NCBI GenBank assembly: GCA_022786605.1
Contig: JALFWW010000011.1
Location: forward strand, 1-36,921
Length of the DNA stretch: 36,921 nucleotides
Direction: 5' to 3'
From: Clostridia bacterium
Lineage (GTDB): Bacteria; Bacillota; Clostridia; Lachnospirales; Anaerotignaceae
Shown here: positions 6,718-14,796 of the stretch, piece by piece
Position numbering within the stretch: position 1 is the first letter of the stretch
Layout: every line of letters starts with the position of its first letter
Translations under genes and position numbers: made by a program
The notes under the pieces: model-generated
What the model was told of the DNA's origin: nothing
What the model saw: only the letters and a program-made list of their open reading frames with translations
The model's database searches: none

Positions 6718-7620
6718 TCATTCTACATTGGTGATGACCATAGCGGCGTCTTTGCTTTCCTGGGTATAGGTGAATGTGATAGCGTCGCCTACTTTATATT
6801 CCTGCAGTTTGGATGCTACCTGACTGTCTGTGAACTGGTAAGCGTTGACAGTACCGTCAGGCAGTGTCATTTCCGCTGTGTGTCCGTCAGAAAGACCGTT
6901 ATAAACAGCGGTGACTGTGGTTTTGTTGGAAGCGGAGGTTTGCGTGGTCTGCGCCTGTCCTTCATTCCCTTGCTGATTGTCTGTTGTTTCTACAGGCGTT
7001 ACGCTGGAAACGCTGTAGAGGAACAATGGATCAGAAATGCCGTCAGCGTATGTATTATTGGTCATGGCAACAGTCCAGGAACCGATGATGTCATGATCTT
7101 CCATGAGAGAAACCAGATCCGCCTGTACGGTTATGATACCGTCTTTTTCCTCTTTTAAGGTCAGTTTGGTTTCCGCCAGACCAATGTCACCTCTGCCAAA
7201 GGTATAAGCGTCTGTGCTTTCGTCATAGGTTACGCGGCTGGAAAGGCTGTCGGGCAGTTCCAGCAGATCATCATAGTCCGCAAAGAGGGCAATGGCATAT
7301 TCCTGAACGGCTTTGCTGGGCAGTGTGATGGTATCGTCAGTCACTTCCGCCAGTTCATGTTCACTGCCATACTGTCCCGCAAAATAGGCAAGAGCTGTCC
7401 AGAAAAATTCCGGGTCCTGCGGATCATATGCCATATTGTTTTCCAGCATGCACCGCACCAGAGAGTCTACAGGCGCTGTCATGTCATCAATGGCTTGTGC
7501 CTGCTGTTCGGCAGTCATTTCTCGTGTTTGTGGGGGTTCATCGTTTTCTGTATTGGCAGTGCAGGCGGCTGTGCCCAACATCAGCATACAGATCACCAGA
7601 GAAGATGTGAGTTTTTTCAT
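6718..7620 (-). CDS. Putative secreted lipoprotein, function unknown
   Basis: A 300-residue exported protein. The signal peptide is MKKLTSSLVICMLMLGTAAC with the lipidated cysteine expected at residue 20 (TAAC lipobox; threonine at -3 is somewhat unusual). Behind it comes an acidic, Gln- and Thr-rich linker, a central region I do not recognise, a second Thr/Gln/Asn-rich linker (TTDNQQGNEGQAQTTQTSA), and a C-terminal beta-rich domain of about 65 residues (YNGLSDGHTAEMTLPDGTVN onward). The start at 7620 is chosen because AAAGGAGG precedes it and the signal peptide begins there; the frame stays open a further 42 codons upstream. A single gene facing the nucleotidyltransferase. Confidence 0.75.
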   Translation of the reverse strand: MKKLTSSLVICMLMLGTAACTANTENDEPPQTREMTAEQQAQAIDDMTAPVDSLVRCMLENNMAYDPQDPEFFWTALAYFAGQYGSEHELAEVTDDTITLPSKAVQEYAIALFADYDDLLELPDSLSSRVTYDESTDAYTFGRGDIGLAETKLTLKEEKDGIITVQADLVSLMEDHDIIGSWTVAMTNNTYADGISDPLFLYSVSSVTPVETTDNQQGNEGQAQTTQTSASNKTTVTAVYNGLSDGHTAEMTLPDGTVNAYQFTDSQVASKLQEYKVGDAITFTYTQESKDAAMVITNVE

Positions 7621-7745
7621 AAATATTCCTCCTTTGGAATCTATCACAAAATAACAAATGCTCTTTTTTATATTATCAGTATATACAATCATTATAAATA
7701 AAATATGACGAAAGTCTTTCTTTTTTTTGAATTTTGCAAAAATCA

Positions 7746-7774
7746 TTGACAGAAAAGTGTATGATTGCTATCAT
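7746..7774 (+). promoter_or_regulatory. Promoter of the GntR-ABC operon
   Basis: TTGACA at 7746-7751 and TATCAT at 7769-7774 with a 17-base spacer. It is the only clear promoter for the six genes that follow. Confidence 0.85.
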
Positions 7775-7777
7775 ACA
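7758..7777. promoter_or_regulatory. Operator 1 overlapping the -10 box
   Basis: Inverted repeat TGTATGAT-TGCT-ATCATACA with perfect eight-base arms, covering the -10 box. Expected to bind the GntR-family product of the first gene and repress transcription; this assignment is inferred. Confidence 0.75.
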
Positions 7778-7783
7778 GTTAAG

Positions 7784-7809
7784 AAGTGTATGATGAGTAT
7801 AGTACACTT
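7784..7809. promoter_or_regulatory. Operator 2 downstream of the start point
   Basis: Outer arms AAGTGTA / TACACTT, seven bases each, 12 bases apart. The half-site GTGTATGAT at 7786 repeats the one in operator 1, 29 bases away (nearly three helical turns), which suggests two repressor dimers on one face of the DNA. Confidence 0.6.
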
Positions 7810-7827
7810 GAAAGGAGGTGACAGACG

Positions 7828-8217
7828 GTGGTGAATTTTTCTGATTTGCAGCTGCACGATATGGAGCCGGTCTATGTGCAGATCGTACGGCATTTGAAAC
7901 GGGCAATATTCCTGGGGGAAGCGGCTGTGGGAGAAAGCCTGCCTTCCCGAAGGGAGCTGGCGGCGCAGCTTTGCATCAATCCCAACACAGCCCAGAAAGC
8001 CTTTCGGCTCATGGAGGAAGAAGGACTTATTCAGACACCGAAAAACGCAGCCAGCACGGTTTTTTATGACGAAGAAACATTGGGCAGGATCCGGCAGGAA
8101 ATGACGGGGGATTTGGTGCGGCAGTTTGTGGCGGAGGCCAAGGAAAACCGTCTGACGCTGGCAGAAGTGATGAAAATGGTAGAAGAAGCATGGCAGGAAA
8201 GAGGGGAAAATCTATGA
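7828..8217 (+). CDS. GntR-family regulator, YtrA type
   Basis: A 129-residue regulator with only an N-terminal winged helix and a short C-terminal helical tail, as in the YtrA subfamily that controls ABC transporters. The signature is PVYVQIVRHLKRAIFLGEAAVGE, then LPSRRELAAQLCINPNTAQKAFRLMEEEGLI (residues about 37-68). The likely start is GTG at 7828 (or GTG at 7831), after a perfect AAAGGAGGTG at 7811-7820. The stop codon overlaps the permease start (ATGA). Known members repress their own operon and respond to cell-envelope stress or antibiotics; the same role is likely here given the two operators at the promoter. Confidence 0.9.
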   Translation: MVNFSDLQLHDMEPVYVQIVRHLKRAIFLGEAAVGESLPSRRELAAQLCINPNTAQKAFRLMEEEGLIQTPKNAASTVFYDEETLGRIRQEMTGDLVRQFVAEAKENRLTLAEVMKMVEEAWQERGENL

Positions 8218-9041
8218 AACAAACAGCATTGCTCAGCGGATATGTATTTCAGTGGAACATGAAAAAAGGAGGATGGGCGGTTTATGTCTTTTCCATTTTG
8301 GCAGGGGTCATCAGCGCCATTTATCGTGGATACGCGGGAATGGCGGGAGAAACATCTCCTTACCGGGCAAAGGGATTTTTGCCCTATGAACTGATCATTG
8401 ATCAAAGCCTGGTTCCCATTTTCTTTGGCATAGGACTTTTGGCACTGCTGCTTTTGCAGTTTTTGCAGCTGCGGAAATATCAGCGGGAAGGCAAAGGGAT
8501 TTATACCTTCCTGACGCTGCCCATGAAAGGGACACAGGTGGCAAACGCTTTTCTGCTCCAGTCTTTGGCGATGGTATTTTTGTACTATGCCCTGTGGCTC
8601 ATGGTCATTGTGGTCATGTATTTTCCCATGATGCATTGGATGGTAAGTCTGGCGGCAAAACAGGAATTTCTCATGAACGACGGCAGTATTTTGACAGGCA
8701 TCGACGCCACACGGCACAATGGACTGTTTCTGGCATTTCTGCGCAGTGAGTTTCTGGGTATCGTTTACAGTTTGGATTGGAAGAATCTGCTCTGTGTGCT
8801 GTTCCTGTTGTTTTACGCGGGTGTGTGGATCGTATCCGTCAGTATGCAGCGTGCTGTTGGACTGACAGGCATTTTTGTCTGCCTCATGGGACTGATGATT
8901 CCTTTAGCTTTGTATTTGCAGGGACATGGTGCCAATGAAATGAAGAACATGCTGCTTTTCGGGGGATTCCTGTTCCCGGTTGTAGGCGTTTGGCTTATTT
9001 TCCGATTGCAGGCGGATTTGCGAGAACCTCTTGGGAAATAG
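8214..9041 (+). CDS. ABC-2-type permease, six membrane segments
   Basis: A 275-residue integral membrane protein with hydrophobic stretches at about 21-38, 65-87, 112-136, 190-209, 214-234 and 245-263. The cytosolic loop YTFLTLPMKGTQVANAFLLQSL matches the coupling region of ABC-2 permeases, where the ATPase docks. I see no substrate signature. It starts in the GntR stop codon and is the only multi-span protein of the operon, so it should form a homodimer that works with the ATPase at 13539. The 35-residue loop between segments 3 and 4 (AAKQEFLMNDGSILTG) is probably extracellular and might contact the ectodomain proteins that follow. Confidence 0.75.
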   Translation: MKQTALLSGYVFQWNMKKGGWAVYVFSILAGVISAIYRGYAGMAGETSPYRAKGFLPYELIIDQSLVPIFFGIGLLALLLLQFLQLRKYQREGKGIYTFLTLPMKGTQVANAFLLQSLAMVFLYYALWLMVIVVMYFPMMHWMVSLAAKQEFLMNDGSILTGIDATRHNGLFLAFLRSEFLGIVYSLDWKNLLCVLFLLFYAGVWIVSVSMQRAVGLTGIFVCLMGLMIPLALYLQGHGANEMKNMLLFGGFLFPVVGVWLIFRLQADLREPLGK

Positions 9042-9056
9042 AAAGGGGGAGGCACG

Positions 9057-10520
9057 ATGAAAAAATGGATGGCATATCTTCCTTTGGGACTGCTTTGCGG
9101 TTCTTTGCTGGTAGTTGGCGGTATCTGGAAAAGCGTCTGGAATCACAAATGGAGCGGACAGCTGGAATTGCGGCATCTGGAGGGGGATGAAAGGGCGCTG
9201 GCGGATTTCGACATCCAGTGTAAGATCACCGATATGATGAATAGATGGAATTTTTCCATCAAGGACGGCGCTTTGCGGAAGGAATCCTTTACCCTGTCTT
9301 ATGAAGAAGAACCTGTTTATGGCTCTAGAGAAACTATAGGAAATTGGAAAGAAGGCACCATACAGCTGTGGGGCGATGATGTGGAATTTCAGCCAGCGGC
9401 AGACAGTAAGGTGGAAACTCTGGATAGGGTGGACTTGAGTTTGTTGGAGGATGATGTTTATATTTATCCAGGACTTTATGACCATGAGGGGAACCTCCAT
9501 GGAACTACCTGTATTTTTGAGAAAGGGCAGCTTGTGTTGAATATGCGCATGGAAGCGGTACAGAAGAAAGGCAGGGCTTCTCGCAGTTGGTCATACGAAA
9601 TCCCCACCAATTTACAGTATACACCTGAAGAACCTCTGGCAAATATTCAGATTGAAAATGGGGAGCATTCCATGGACTACAAAAATTATTGGTGGAATGA
9701 CATAGCTGTTGTGAGTGTATGGTCTGAAAGTCAGGAAATGTTTTTTGCTACCGTCAAGACAAATGCGGATTTCGGTGGAAGTATTGGGCTGTATTGTCTG
9801 GGTCCTCGTCAGGAGGAATCTTTTCAAGATGAAAATGGTATGGCACATCAGGTGGAGAAAGAACCTGTTGCTACATTGGCGGAAATCCCTGTCAGCGAAA
9901 ATCGCTGGGTATTGGGGCTGGAAGATGTGGGAGAAGGACTGCTGGTGTTCATCGGAGAACCTGACGCTATGACAGCGGAATTGTATGACTACAATGGAAC
10001 TCTGCTGGACAGCAATCGAATACAGACAGAAGAACCTGTCCACGAAATGGAGATACAGCAGACAAAGTGGAAAGACGGCAGAGGCGTGTTTGTAAAAGGT
10101 TCTCAGAAAACAGGTGAAAATTCATACTATACGCATTTTTCCACTGGTTACTGGGTGGAAAATGGTACTGTGAAACCTGTTTATCAGGGACATAGCGAGT
10201 GGACGGCAGTGGGGAAGGAAAAAGTGCTGACCCTGACACGGACAGTGGATGGATGGGATGGAAAGGCAAAGTCTGTTCGGGGAAATACCCTCAATGGCTT
10301 TGAGATTTCTGTCTATGACATCACAGAAGACCCTGCCGGTAAGGAAGTCTATCGTGGAGAACTGGAAACAGATATTGATGAGGATGCATTGGAGTTCTTC
10401 AACTATTTCACCACAAAAGCATACAAACAGAATGTGGAGCATCAGACTATGAAAAGTGCCAGCAATTGGCGTTTGCTGAAAGTAGTTTCTGTAACAGAGG
10501 GCGCAGGTGATGCTGTATGA
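9057..10520 (+). CDS. Membrane-anchored ectodomain protein, paralogue 1
   Basis: A 487-residue protein with one N-terminal membrane segment (about residues 6-24, no lipobox or clear cleavage site) and a large, presumably extracellular domain. I do not recognise a named family. The ectodomain is rich in beta strands and aromatic residues. Landmarks shared with paralogue 2 are GQLELRHLEGDE, SYEIPTNL, GSIGLYCLGP, IPVSENRWVLGLEDV and a C-terminal VYDITEDPAGKEVYRGELE. Repeated short strand-turn units such as GLLVFIGEPD followed by AELYDYNGTLLDS recall beta-propeller blades, but I cannot prove a propeller. AAGGGGGAGG precedes the start. Context (between ABC permease and ABC ATPase) suggests a sensor or accessory subunit of the transporter. 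Confidence 0.75.
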   Translation: MKKWMAYLPLGLLCGSLLVVGGIWKSVWNHKWSGQLELRHLEGDERALADFDIQCKITDMMNRWNFSIKDGALRKESFTLSYEEEPVYGSRETIGNWKEGTIQLWGDDVEFQPAADSKVETLDRVDLSLLEDDVYIYPGLYDHEGNLHGTTCIFEKGQLVLNMRMEAVQKKGRASRSWSYEIPTNLQYTPEEPLANIQIENGEHSMDYKNYWWNDIAVVSVWSESQEMFFATVKTNADFGGSIGLYCLGPRQEESFQDENGMAHQVEKEPVATLAEIPVSENRWVLGLEDVGEGLLVFIGEPDAMTAELYDYNGTLLDSNRIQTEEPVHEMEIQQTKWKDGRGVFVKGSQKTGENSYYTHFSTGYWVENGTVKPVYQGHSEWTAVGKEKVLTLTRTVDGWDGKAKSVRGNTLNGFEISVYDITEDPAGKEVYRGELETDIDEDALEFFNYFTTKAYKQNVEHQTMKSASNWRLLKVVSVTEGAGDAV

Positions 10521-12022
10521 GAAAATGGAAGATTTATTTCCCGCTGGTTTCTTTCTGGGGCAGTCTGCTGGTGATTTGCATCCTTTGGGGGATTCTTCGT
10601 GGCAGTGTGTGGAATGGACAGATGGAACTGCGGCATCTGGAGGGGGACGAAGGTGCCTTGGCGGATTTCACCATAAAAGGGAAAATTGCTGATTCACAAA
10701 ATACATGGGATTTTTCCATAGAGGACGGCAAGCTGGAAAAGATGAGCTTTCGTATGGGAGTGGAAATGGCATATCCAAGGGAACAAACAGGCGGTACATG
10801 GAAAGAAGGAGAATTGGAAGTCTGGAGCAGTTCTGGTACCTTTGTGCCTGTGGCAGACAGTCAGGCAGAAACAAAAGATACGGTGGATTTGACTGTGCTG
10901 AAGGGGAATACCTATTTTCCCAACCTTGCTTATCAGCCAGACGGCACTTTGCAGGGTACCACGACGGTTTTTGACAAAGGACAGGCAGTGTTTCAACTGG
11001 AGATGGAAGCCAGAGCCGATGGAGGCGCCAAGTACAGACAATGGAATTACGAGATTCCAACGAATTTGGTGTATACGCCGGACAAACCACTGGCAGAAGT
11101 CTGTGTGGAAAATGGGGAAGAATACAGAGAAACCAAAAGCAGTGAATTGTGGATACGTGAGGCACCTCTGCTGGTGTGGTCCAAGGAGCGGCAAATGCTT
11201 TATGGCACCATGGCAACGAACAAATATTGCAGCGGCAGTATTGGGCTGTATTGCTTTGGTCCTGACCCGGCAGAGGATTACACATCCGCTTCTGGAAAAG
11301 ATGGACAGAAAATGACGGAACCTTTTGCCACAATGGCAGAAATCCCCGTCAGCGAGAACCGTTTGGTTTTGGGGTTGGAAGATGTGAAAGAAGGTCTGCT
11401 TTTATTCATCGGGGAAGCCGATGGACTGACAGTGGAGTATTACAGCTATGACGGCGTGCTTCTGGGCAGTTTGAAACAGCAGACAGAAAAACCTGTGGAT
11501 GGATTGCAGATACAGCAGACGGACTGGGAAGGCGGCAGAGGAATCTATGTCATAGGAACCAGCGAAATAGACGAAAATTCTCATTATGTCCATTTATTCG
11601 CTGGATATTGGGTGGAAGACGGCAAACTCGAAGCGGTTTATCTGCCGGAAAGCAGTCTGGGGGATGTGACTCATGGAGTAGTGGGGAAAGACAGGGTATT
11701 GACTGTCCGTTACCTACAGGAACTGTGGGATGGAAAGGCAAAAGTGCCAGAGATATACACATCGAATGTTCTGGAATTGTGTGTGTATGACGTCAGCGAA
11801 GATCCTGCCGGCAGAATGATTTACCGGGGAAAGCTGGAAACGGATATTGATGAGGATACGCTGGAAGTTCTCATGTCCTGTGAAACGGCAAAAGGAAGAA
11901 AAAGTATTCAGGAGCAGAACACAAGGGGGGCAACCGGATGGAAACGTTATCTGATGGTTGAGGATATTTTGGGCAAAGGAGGAGAAACAATATGGGAAGA
12001 AGGTTCATGGTACCATTATTGA
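10517..12022 (+). CDS. Membrane-anchored ectodomain protein, paralogue 2
   Basis: A 501-residue protein with the same plan as paralogue 1: one N-terminal membrane segment, then an unrecognised extracellular domain. It matches paralogue 1 along its length (GQMELRHLEGDE, NYEIPTNLVYTP, GSIGLYCFGP, IPVSENRLVLGLEDV, YDVSEDPAGRMIYRGKLETDIDEDTLE), and even the DNA is near-identical for about 20 bases at 9170-9190 and 10630-10650. This points to a tandem duplication. It starts in the stop codon of paralogue 1 (ATGA). Its last ten or so codons overlap the start of paralogue 3 by 31 bases, giving a tail (IWEEGSWYHY) not seen in the others. Confidence 0.75.
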   Translation: MRKWKIYFPLVSFWGSLLVICILWGILRGSVWNGQMELRHLEGDEGALADFTIKGKIADSQNTWDFSIEDGKLEKMSFRMGVEMAYPREQTGGTWKEGELEVWSSSGTFVPVADSQAETKDTVDLTVLKGNTYFPNLAYQPDGTLQGTTTVFDKGQAVFQLEMEARADGGAKYRQWNYEIPTNLVYTPDKPLAEVCVENGEEYRETKSSELWIREAPLLVWSKERQMLYGTMATNKYCSGSIGLYCFGPDPAEDYTSASGKDGQKMTEPFATMAEIPVSENRLVLGLEDVKEGLLLFIGEADGLTVEYYSYDGVLLGSLKQQTEKPVDGLQIQQTDWEGGRGIYVIGTSEIDENSHYVHLFAGYWVEDGKLEAVYLPESSLGDVTHGVVGKDRVLTVRYLQELWDGKAKVPEIYTSNVLELCVYDVSEDPAGRMIYRGKLETDIDEDTLEVLMSCETAKGRKSIQEQNTRGATGWKRYLMVEDILGKGGETIWEEGSWYHY

Positions 12023-13542
12023 TTGGGTGTTCTTTGCTGGTGTCTGTAGGAATGATGGCTGGGATTTGGCAGATGCGGTATCGGGAAAATCTATATTTAC
12101 AGGATATGGAAGGAGAACGGCCAGCACTGGCGTCTTATACCGTAACAGGTGTACTGGATGATTCCTCCCATAACATTGGTTTTTCGCTGGAACGAGGGGA
12201 ATGGCAGACAAACTTTTCAACGGATACAGAAAATCTGCGCGAAGAGGAGTCGGAAGAATGGCAAGTGGGTCTGCAAGAGGGAAACTGGTATTTCCAGCTG
12301 GATAATTACGCATGGGCAGATATATTGCCTTTGGAAGGAACGGAGATTCAGGCAACAGCAGGCAAACCGGATACTAGAGAAGAATTGGCGCAGGTACAGA
12401 AAGAATATGCTTATCCAGATAATATCTGGACGAACGGAGATGATTTTACATCTGGCAGTGTTACGTTCTGGAATGGGCAGTATGTGATGCGGCAGAATGT
12501 CTATTTCTGTGAGAAACCGGGCAGTACCATAAATCCTACGTTCACACAGGATAAACAAGGGAATATTCTGGGGGATGTGGAAGGATACGCCTGTCGAGGG
12601 CTTCGTATCCCTATGTCATTGAACTGTTCTGGCAAGATCACCATGGAATGGATGCCTGCTGATGAGATGGAAAGCGGTTATATCCATTATCAGGGAAGCA
12701 GTAGGCTGCATGATGGGTTTTGGATGGCAGATAATGCCGTGATAGGGGATAGGCTTTATCTGACGTTTCCCACGGATATACAGGACAGTGGCACCATGGG
12801 CATCTATGTCTTTGACTTGCAGGAGGTTTATGACAGCGGCAATCCCTATGTGACAAAAGTGGTAACAGAACCTTGTCTGGTGTTTGGGGAAAGCGCTGTG
12901 GATCATCGGCATCAGGTGTTGGGGCTGGAACGTGTGGGAGACAAACTCCTTCTGCTGAAACGAGCGGAAAATCAGGGGATCGTGGAACTGTATGACACTC
13001 AGGGGAATCTGCTGGACAAAGAGGAGATTTCTTTTGCCAGACCCTTTACCAGCGTAGAGGCAAAGGTTTCCGCTTGGGAAGATGGGGCTTCATTGATTCT
13101 TTCTTGGGCTGGTCAATCAGATACCTATGGCGGCAATGCCATGGAGCATCACGGTTTTACCGTGGACGCATCGGGACAGATGACCCATCAATTCCTGAAA
13201 GTGGGGTATCCCTGGACATGGGCAGTGCCGGGAAAAGGCAGTGTACTGACAATAGAGGAACCTCTGCTTCAGACGCCGGAAACGGCTGTATACTTTCCTA
13301 AGGGAGGTCCTCAGTCACAGCAGACATTTCTGACGGTATATGATGAAACTATGACAAAGATATTGTATCGCGGAGAGATCGTTACAGACAAAAATGATGA
13401 TCTGAAAGGGATTTACGGTGCTTTTTTCACAAAAGAAGCCGGCAGGAAGCGAAATGTGATGGCGGCGGATACGTGGGACTATGTGCCGCATAGACGATAC
13501 TGGCAGGATTTCAAAATCACTTACGAGGGGGAAACGACATGA
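11992..13542 (+). CDS. Membrane-anchored ectodomain protein, paralogue 3 (diverged)
   Basis: A 516-residue protein of the same architecture, more distant than the first two are from each other. One N-terminal membrane segment (about 6-24) is followed by LYLQDMEGERPALASYTVTGVLDD, which lines up with the ELRHLEGDE region of its neighbours. The landmarks VLGLERVGDKLLLL, VELYDTQGNLLDKEEI and TVYDETMTKILYRGEI match their equivalents. It lacks the SENR motif (VDHRHQ instead). The start at 11992 has its own AAAGGAGG inside the end of paralogue 2. It overlaps the ATPase gene by four bases (ATGA). Function unknown; by context a third subunit of the same transporter or sensor. Confidence 0.72.
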   Translation: MGRRFMVPLLIGCSLLVSVGMMAGIWQMRYRENLYLQDMEGERPALASYTVTGVLDDSSHNIGFSLERGEWQTNFSTDTENLREEESEEWQVGLQEGNWYFQLDNYAWADILPLEGTEIQATAGKPDTREELAQVQKEYAYPDNIWTNGDDFTSGSVTFWNGQYVMRQNVYFCEKPGSTINPTFTQDKQGNILGDVEGYACRGLRIPMSLNCSGKITMEWMPADEMESGYIHYQGSSRLHDGFWMADNAVIGDRLYLTFPTDIQDSGTMGIYVFDLQEVYDSGNPYVTKVVTEPCLVFGESAVDHRHQVLGLERVGDKLLLLKRAENQGIVELYDTQGNLLDKEEISFARPFTSVEAKVSAWEDGASLILSWAGQSDTYGGNAMEHHGFTVDASGQMTHQFLKVGYPWTWAVPGKGSVLTIEEPLLQTPETAVYFPKGGPQSQQTFLTVYDETMTKILYRGEIVTDKNDDLKGIYGAFFTKEAGRKRNVMAADTWDYVPHRRYWQDFKITYEGETT

Positions 13543-14276
13543 TCGAAGGCAAACAAATCATTTTTACATACGGATTTCTAGAAACAGACAAAAATCCTGT
13601 ACTGAATGATGTGGATTTACAGATTCCCGATGGGCAGATCGTGGGGCTTTTCGGAGAAAATGGTGCCGGAAAGTCCACGCTTCTGCGGCTTATGGCGGGG
13701 CTTCTGGTGCAGAAGGAGAAAGGATGCCAGATTTTGCTGGACGGAAAGCCTGCCACGCAGGTAAGAGGAGAGATTGCCTGTATTTTTGAAGAAGGTACCT
13801 TCCTGCCGGATCTGACACCGAAACAGTATGGGGATTTTCTGGCGGATTTCTTCCCGAAATTTGACAGAGCCTATTATGATAAGCTGGTGACATTTTTCAA
13901 ACTGGAGGAAAAGGCGGCAAAGCATATGTCACGGGGGCAGAAAGCGAAGCTGGAGATCGCAGCGGGGCTTGCCAAACGGACGAAATATATTTTTATGGAT
14001 GAGCCGTTTCTGGGGAAAGATGCCCTGACAAGACAGGATTTCATGAAGATTTTGTCCGGCAGTTTGACGGGGGAGGAAACTCTCGTTCTGGTCACCCATG
14101 AACTGGAGGCTGTGGAAACATTCATTGACAGAGCCATTGTCATTCACAAAGGAAAACTAGCGGCGGACGTGGAAATGGACGACCTGCACCATGAAGGGAA
14201 AAACCTGACGGTGCTGCTGAAAGAAACTGTGGGATATGATGAAAATGCCTATCGTGACCTTTTTGCAGAGGAATAA
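13539..14276 (+). CDS. ABC transporter ATP-binding protein
   Basis: A 245-residue ATPase subunit that would power the permease at 8214. Walker A is GENGAGKST (residues 39-47), Walker B YIFMDEP, and the switch histidine sits in VTHELEAVE. The signature motif is MSRGQ (130-134) in place of LSGGQ, and the Q-loop position reads CIFEEGTFLPDLT with Glu instead of Gln, both features of the BcrA/YtrB-like branch linked to antibiotic resistance and envelope functions. It is the last gene of the operon and is followed by a terminator. Confidence 0.9.
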   Translation: MIEGKQIIFTYGFLETDKNPVLNDVDLQIPDGQIVGLFGENGAGKSTLLRLMAGLLVQKEKGCQILLDGKPATQVRGEIACIFEEGTFLPDLTPKQYGDFLADFFPKFDRAYYDKLVTFFKLEEKAAKHMSRGQKAKLEIAAGLAKRTKYIFMDEPFLGKDALTRQDFMKILSGSLTGEETLVLVTHELEAVETFIDRAIVIHKGKLAADVEMDDLHHEGKNLTVLLKETVGYDENAYRDLFAEE

Positions 14277-14302
14277 GATTTTTTCCATAGCATAAAAAGA
14301 GA

Positions 14303-14362
14303 GAAAAAGAGAGCGGAAAAACCATCTGATAAACGGATTTTTTTCTGCTCTTTTTCTTTTTG
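14303..14362 (+). terminator. Terminator of the GntR-ABC operon
   Basis: Long stem GAAAAAGAG...GCGGAAAAA paired with TTTTTTCTGC...CTCTTTTTC, then a further T-run. Confidence 0.8.
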
Positions 14363-14474
14363 GGGATACTTTTTGATGGCGGGTGCAAAAATGGCAGAAC
14401 CTATGAAAAATTTTGGTATAAATGTGACAGAAAAAGATTTCATATAATTTCTCTAGGATTTGCTGCCGCCTTTA

Positions 14475-14503
14475 TTGACATGGGTTTGGGGCTATGCTAT
14501 ACT
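14475..14503 (+). promoter_or_regulatory. Promoter of the first feo operon
   Basis: TTGACA at 14475-14480 and TATACT at 14498-14503, spacer 17. A 16-bp regulator box begins at 14511, at the expected start of transcription. Confidence 0.85.
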
Positions 14504-14510
14504 CATTCAT

Positions 14511-14526
14511 GTTAGTTATGGTTTAC
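14511..14526. promoter_or_regulatory. DtxR-type box 1 (feoAB1), degenerate
   Basis: GTTAGTTATGGTTTAC. The left half matches the GTTAG half-site seen seven more times in this island; the right half is the weaker GTTTAC. It covers about +1 to +16 of the feoA-feoB operon, which fits repression. Confidence 0.55.
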
Positions 14527-14559
14527 TTTTCAGATGATGATAGATAAGAGGTAGAAAAT

Positions 14560-14796
14560 ATGACACTGCATCAATTACCCATTGGACAGTCCGCCATCAT
14601 CACCAAGGTGGGCGGCGAAGGGGAACTGCGGTACCGTTTTCTGGATATGGGGCTCATCCCCAAAACAAAAGTAACGGTGACAAAAGTGGCTCCCATGGGT
14701 GACCCCATCGAAATCAGGCTCAGAGGCTATACCCTGACCCTGCGTGTGGAGGACGCCAAAAACATTGAAATTACACAAGAGGGGGTTGACCTATGA
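14560..14796 (+). CDS. feoA: Ferrous iron transport protein A (first copy)
   Basis: A 78-residue SH3-like protein that assists the iron transporter FeoB at the membrane. The family pattern is complete: LPIGQSAIITKVGGEGELRYRFLDMGLIPKTKVTVTKVAPMGDPIEIRLRGYTLTLR. The start at 14560 follows AGAGG. It overlaps feoB by four bases (ATGA), so the two are translationally coupled. Two more FeoA genes lie at 17172 and 17394; this copy and the one at 17394 are the most similar to typical FeoA. Confidence 0.95.
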   Translation: MTLHQLPIGQSAIITKVGGEGELRYRFLDMGLIPKTKVTVTKVAPMGDPIEIRLRGYTLTLRVEDAKNIEITQEGVDL

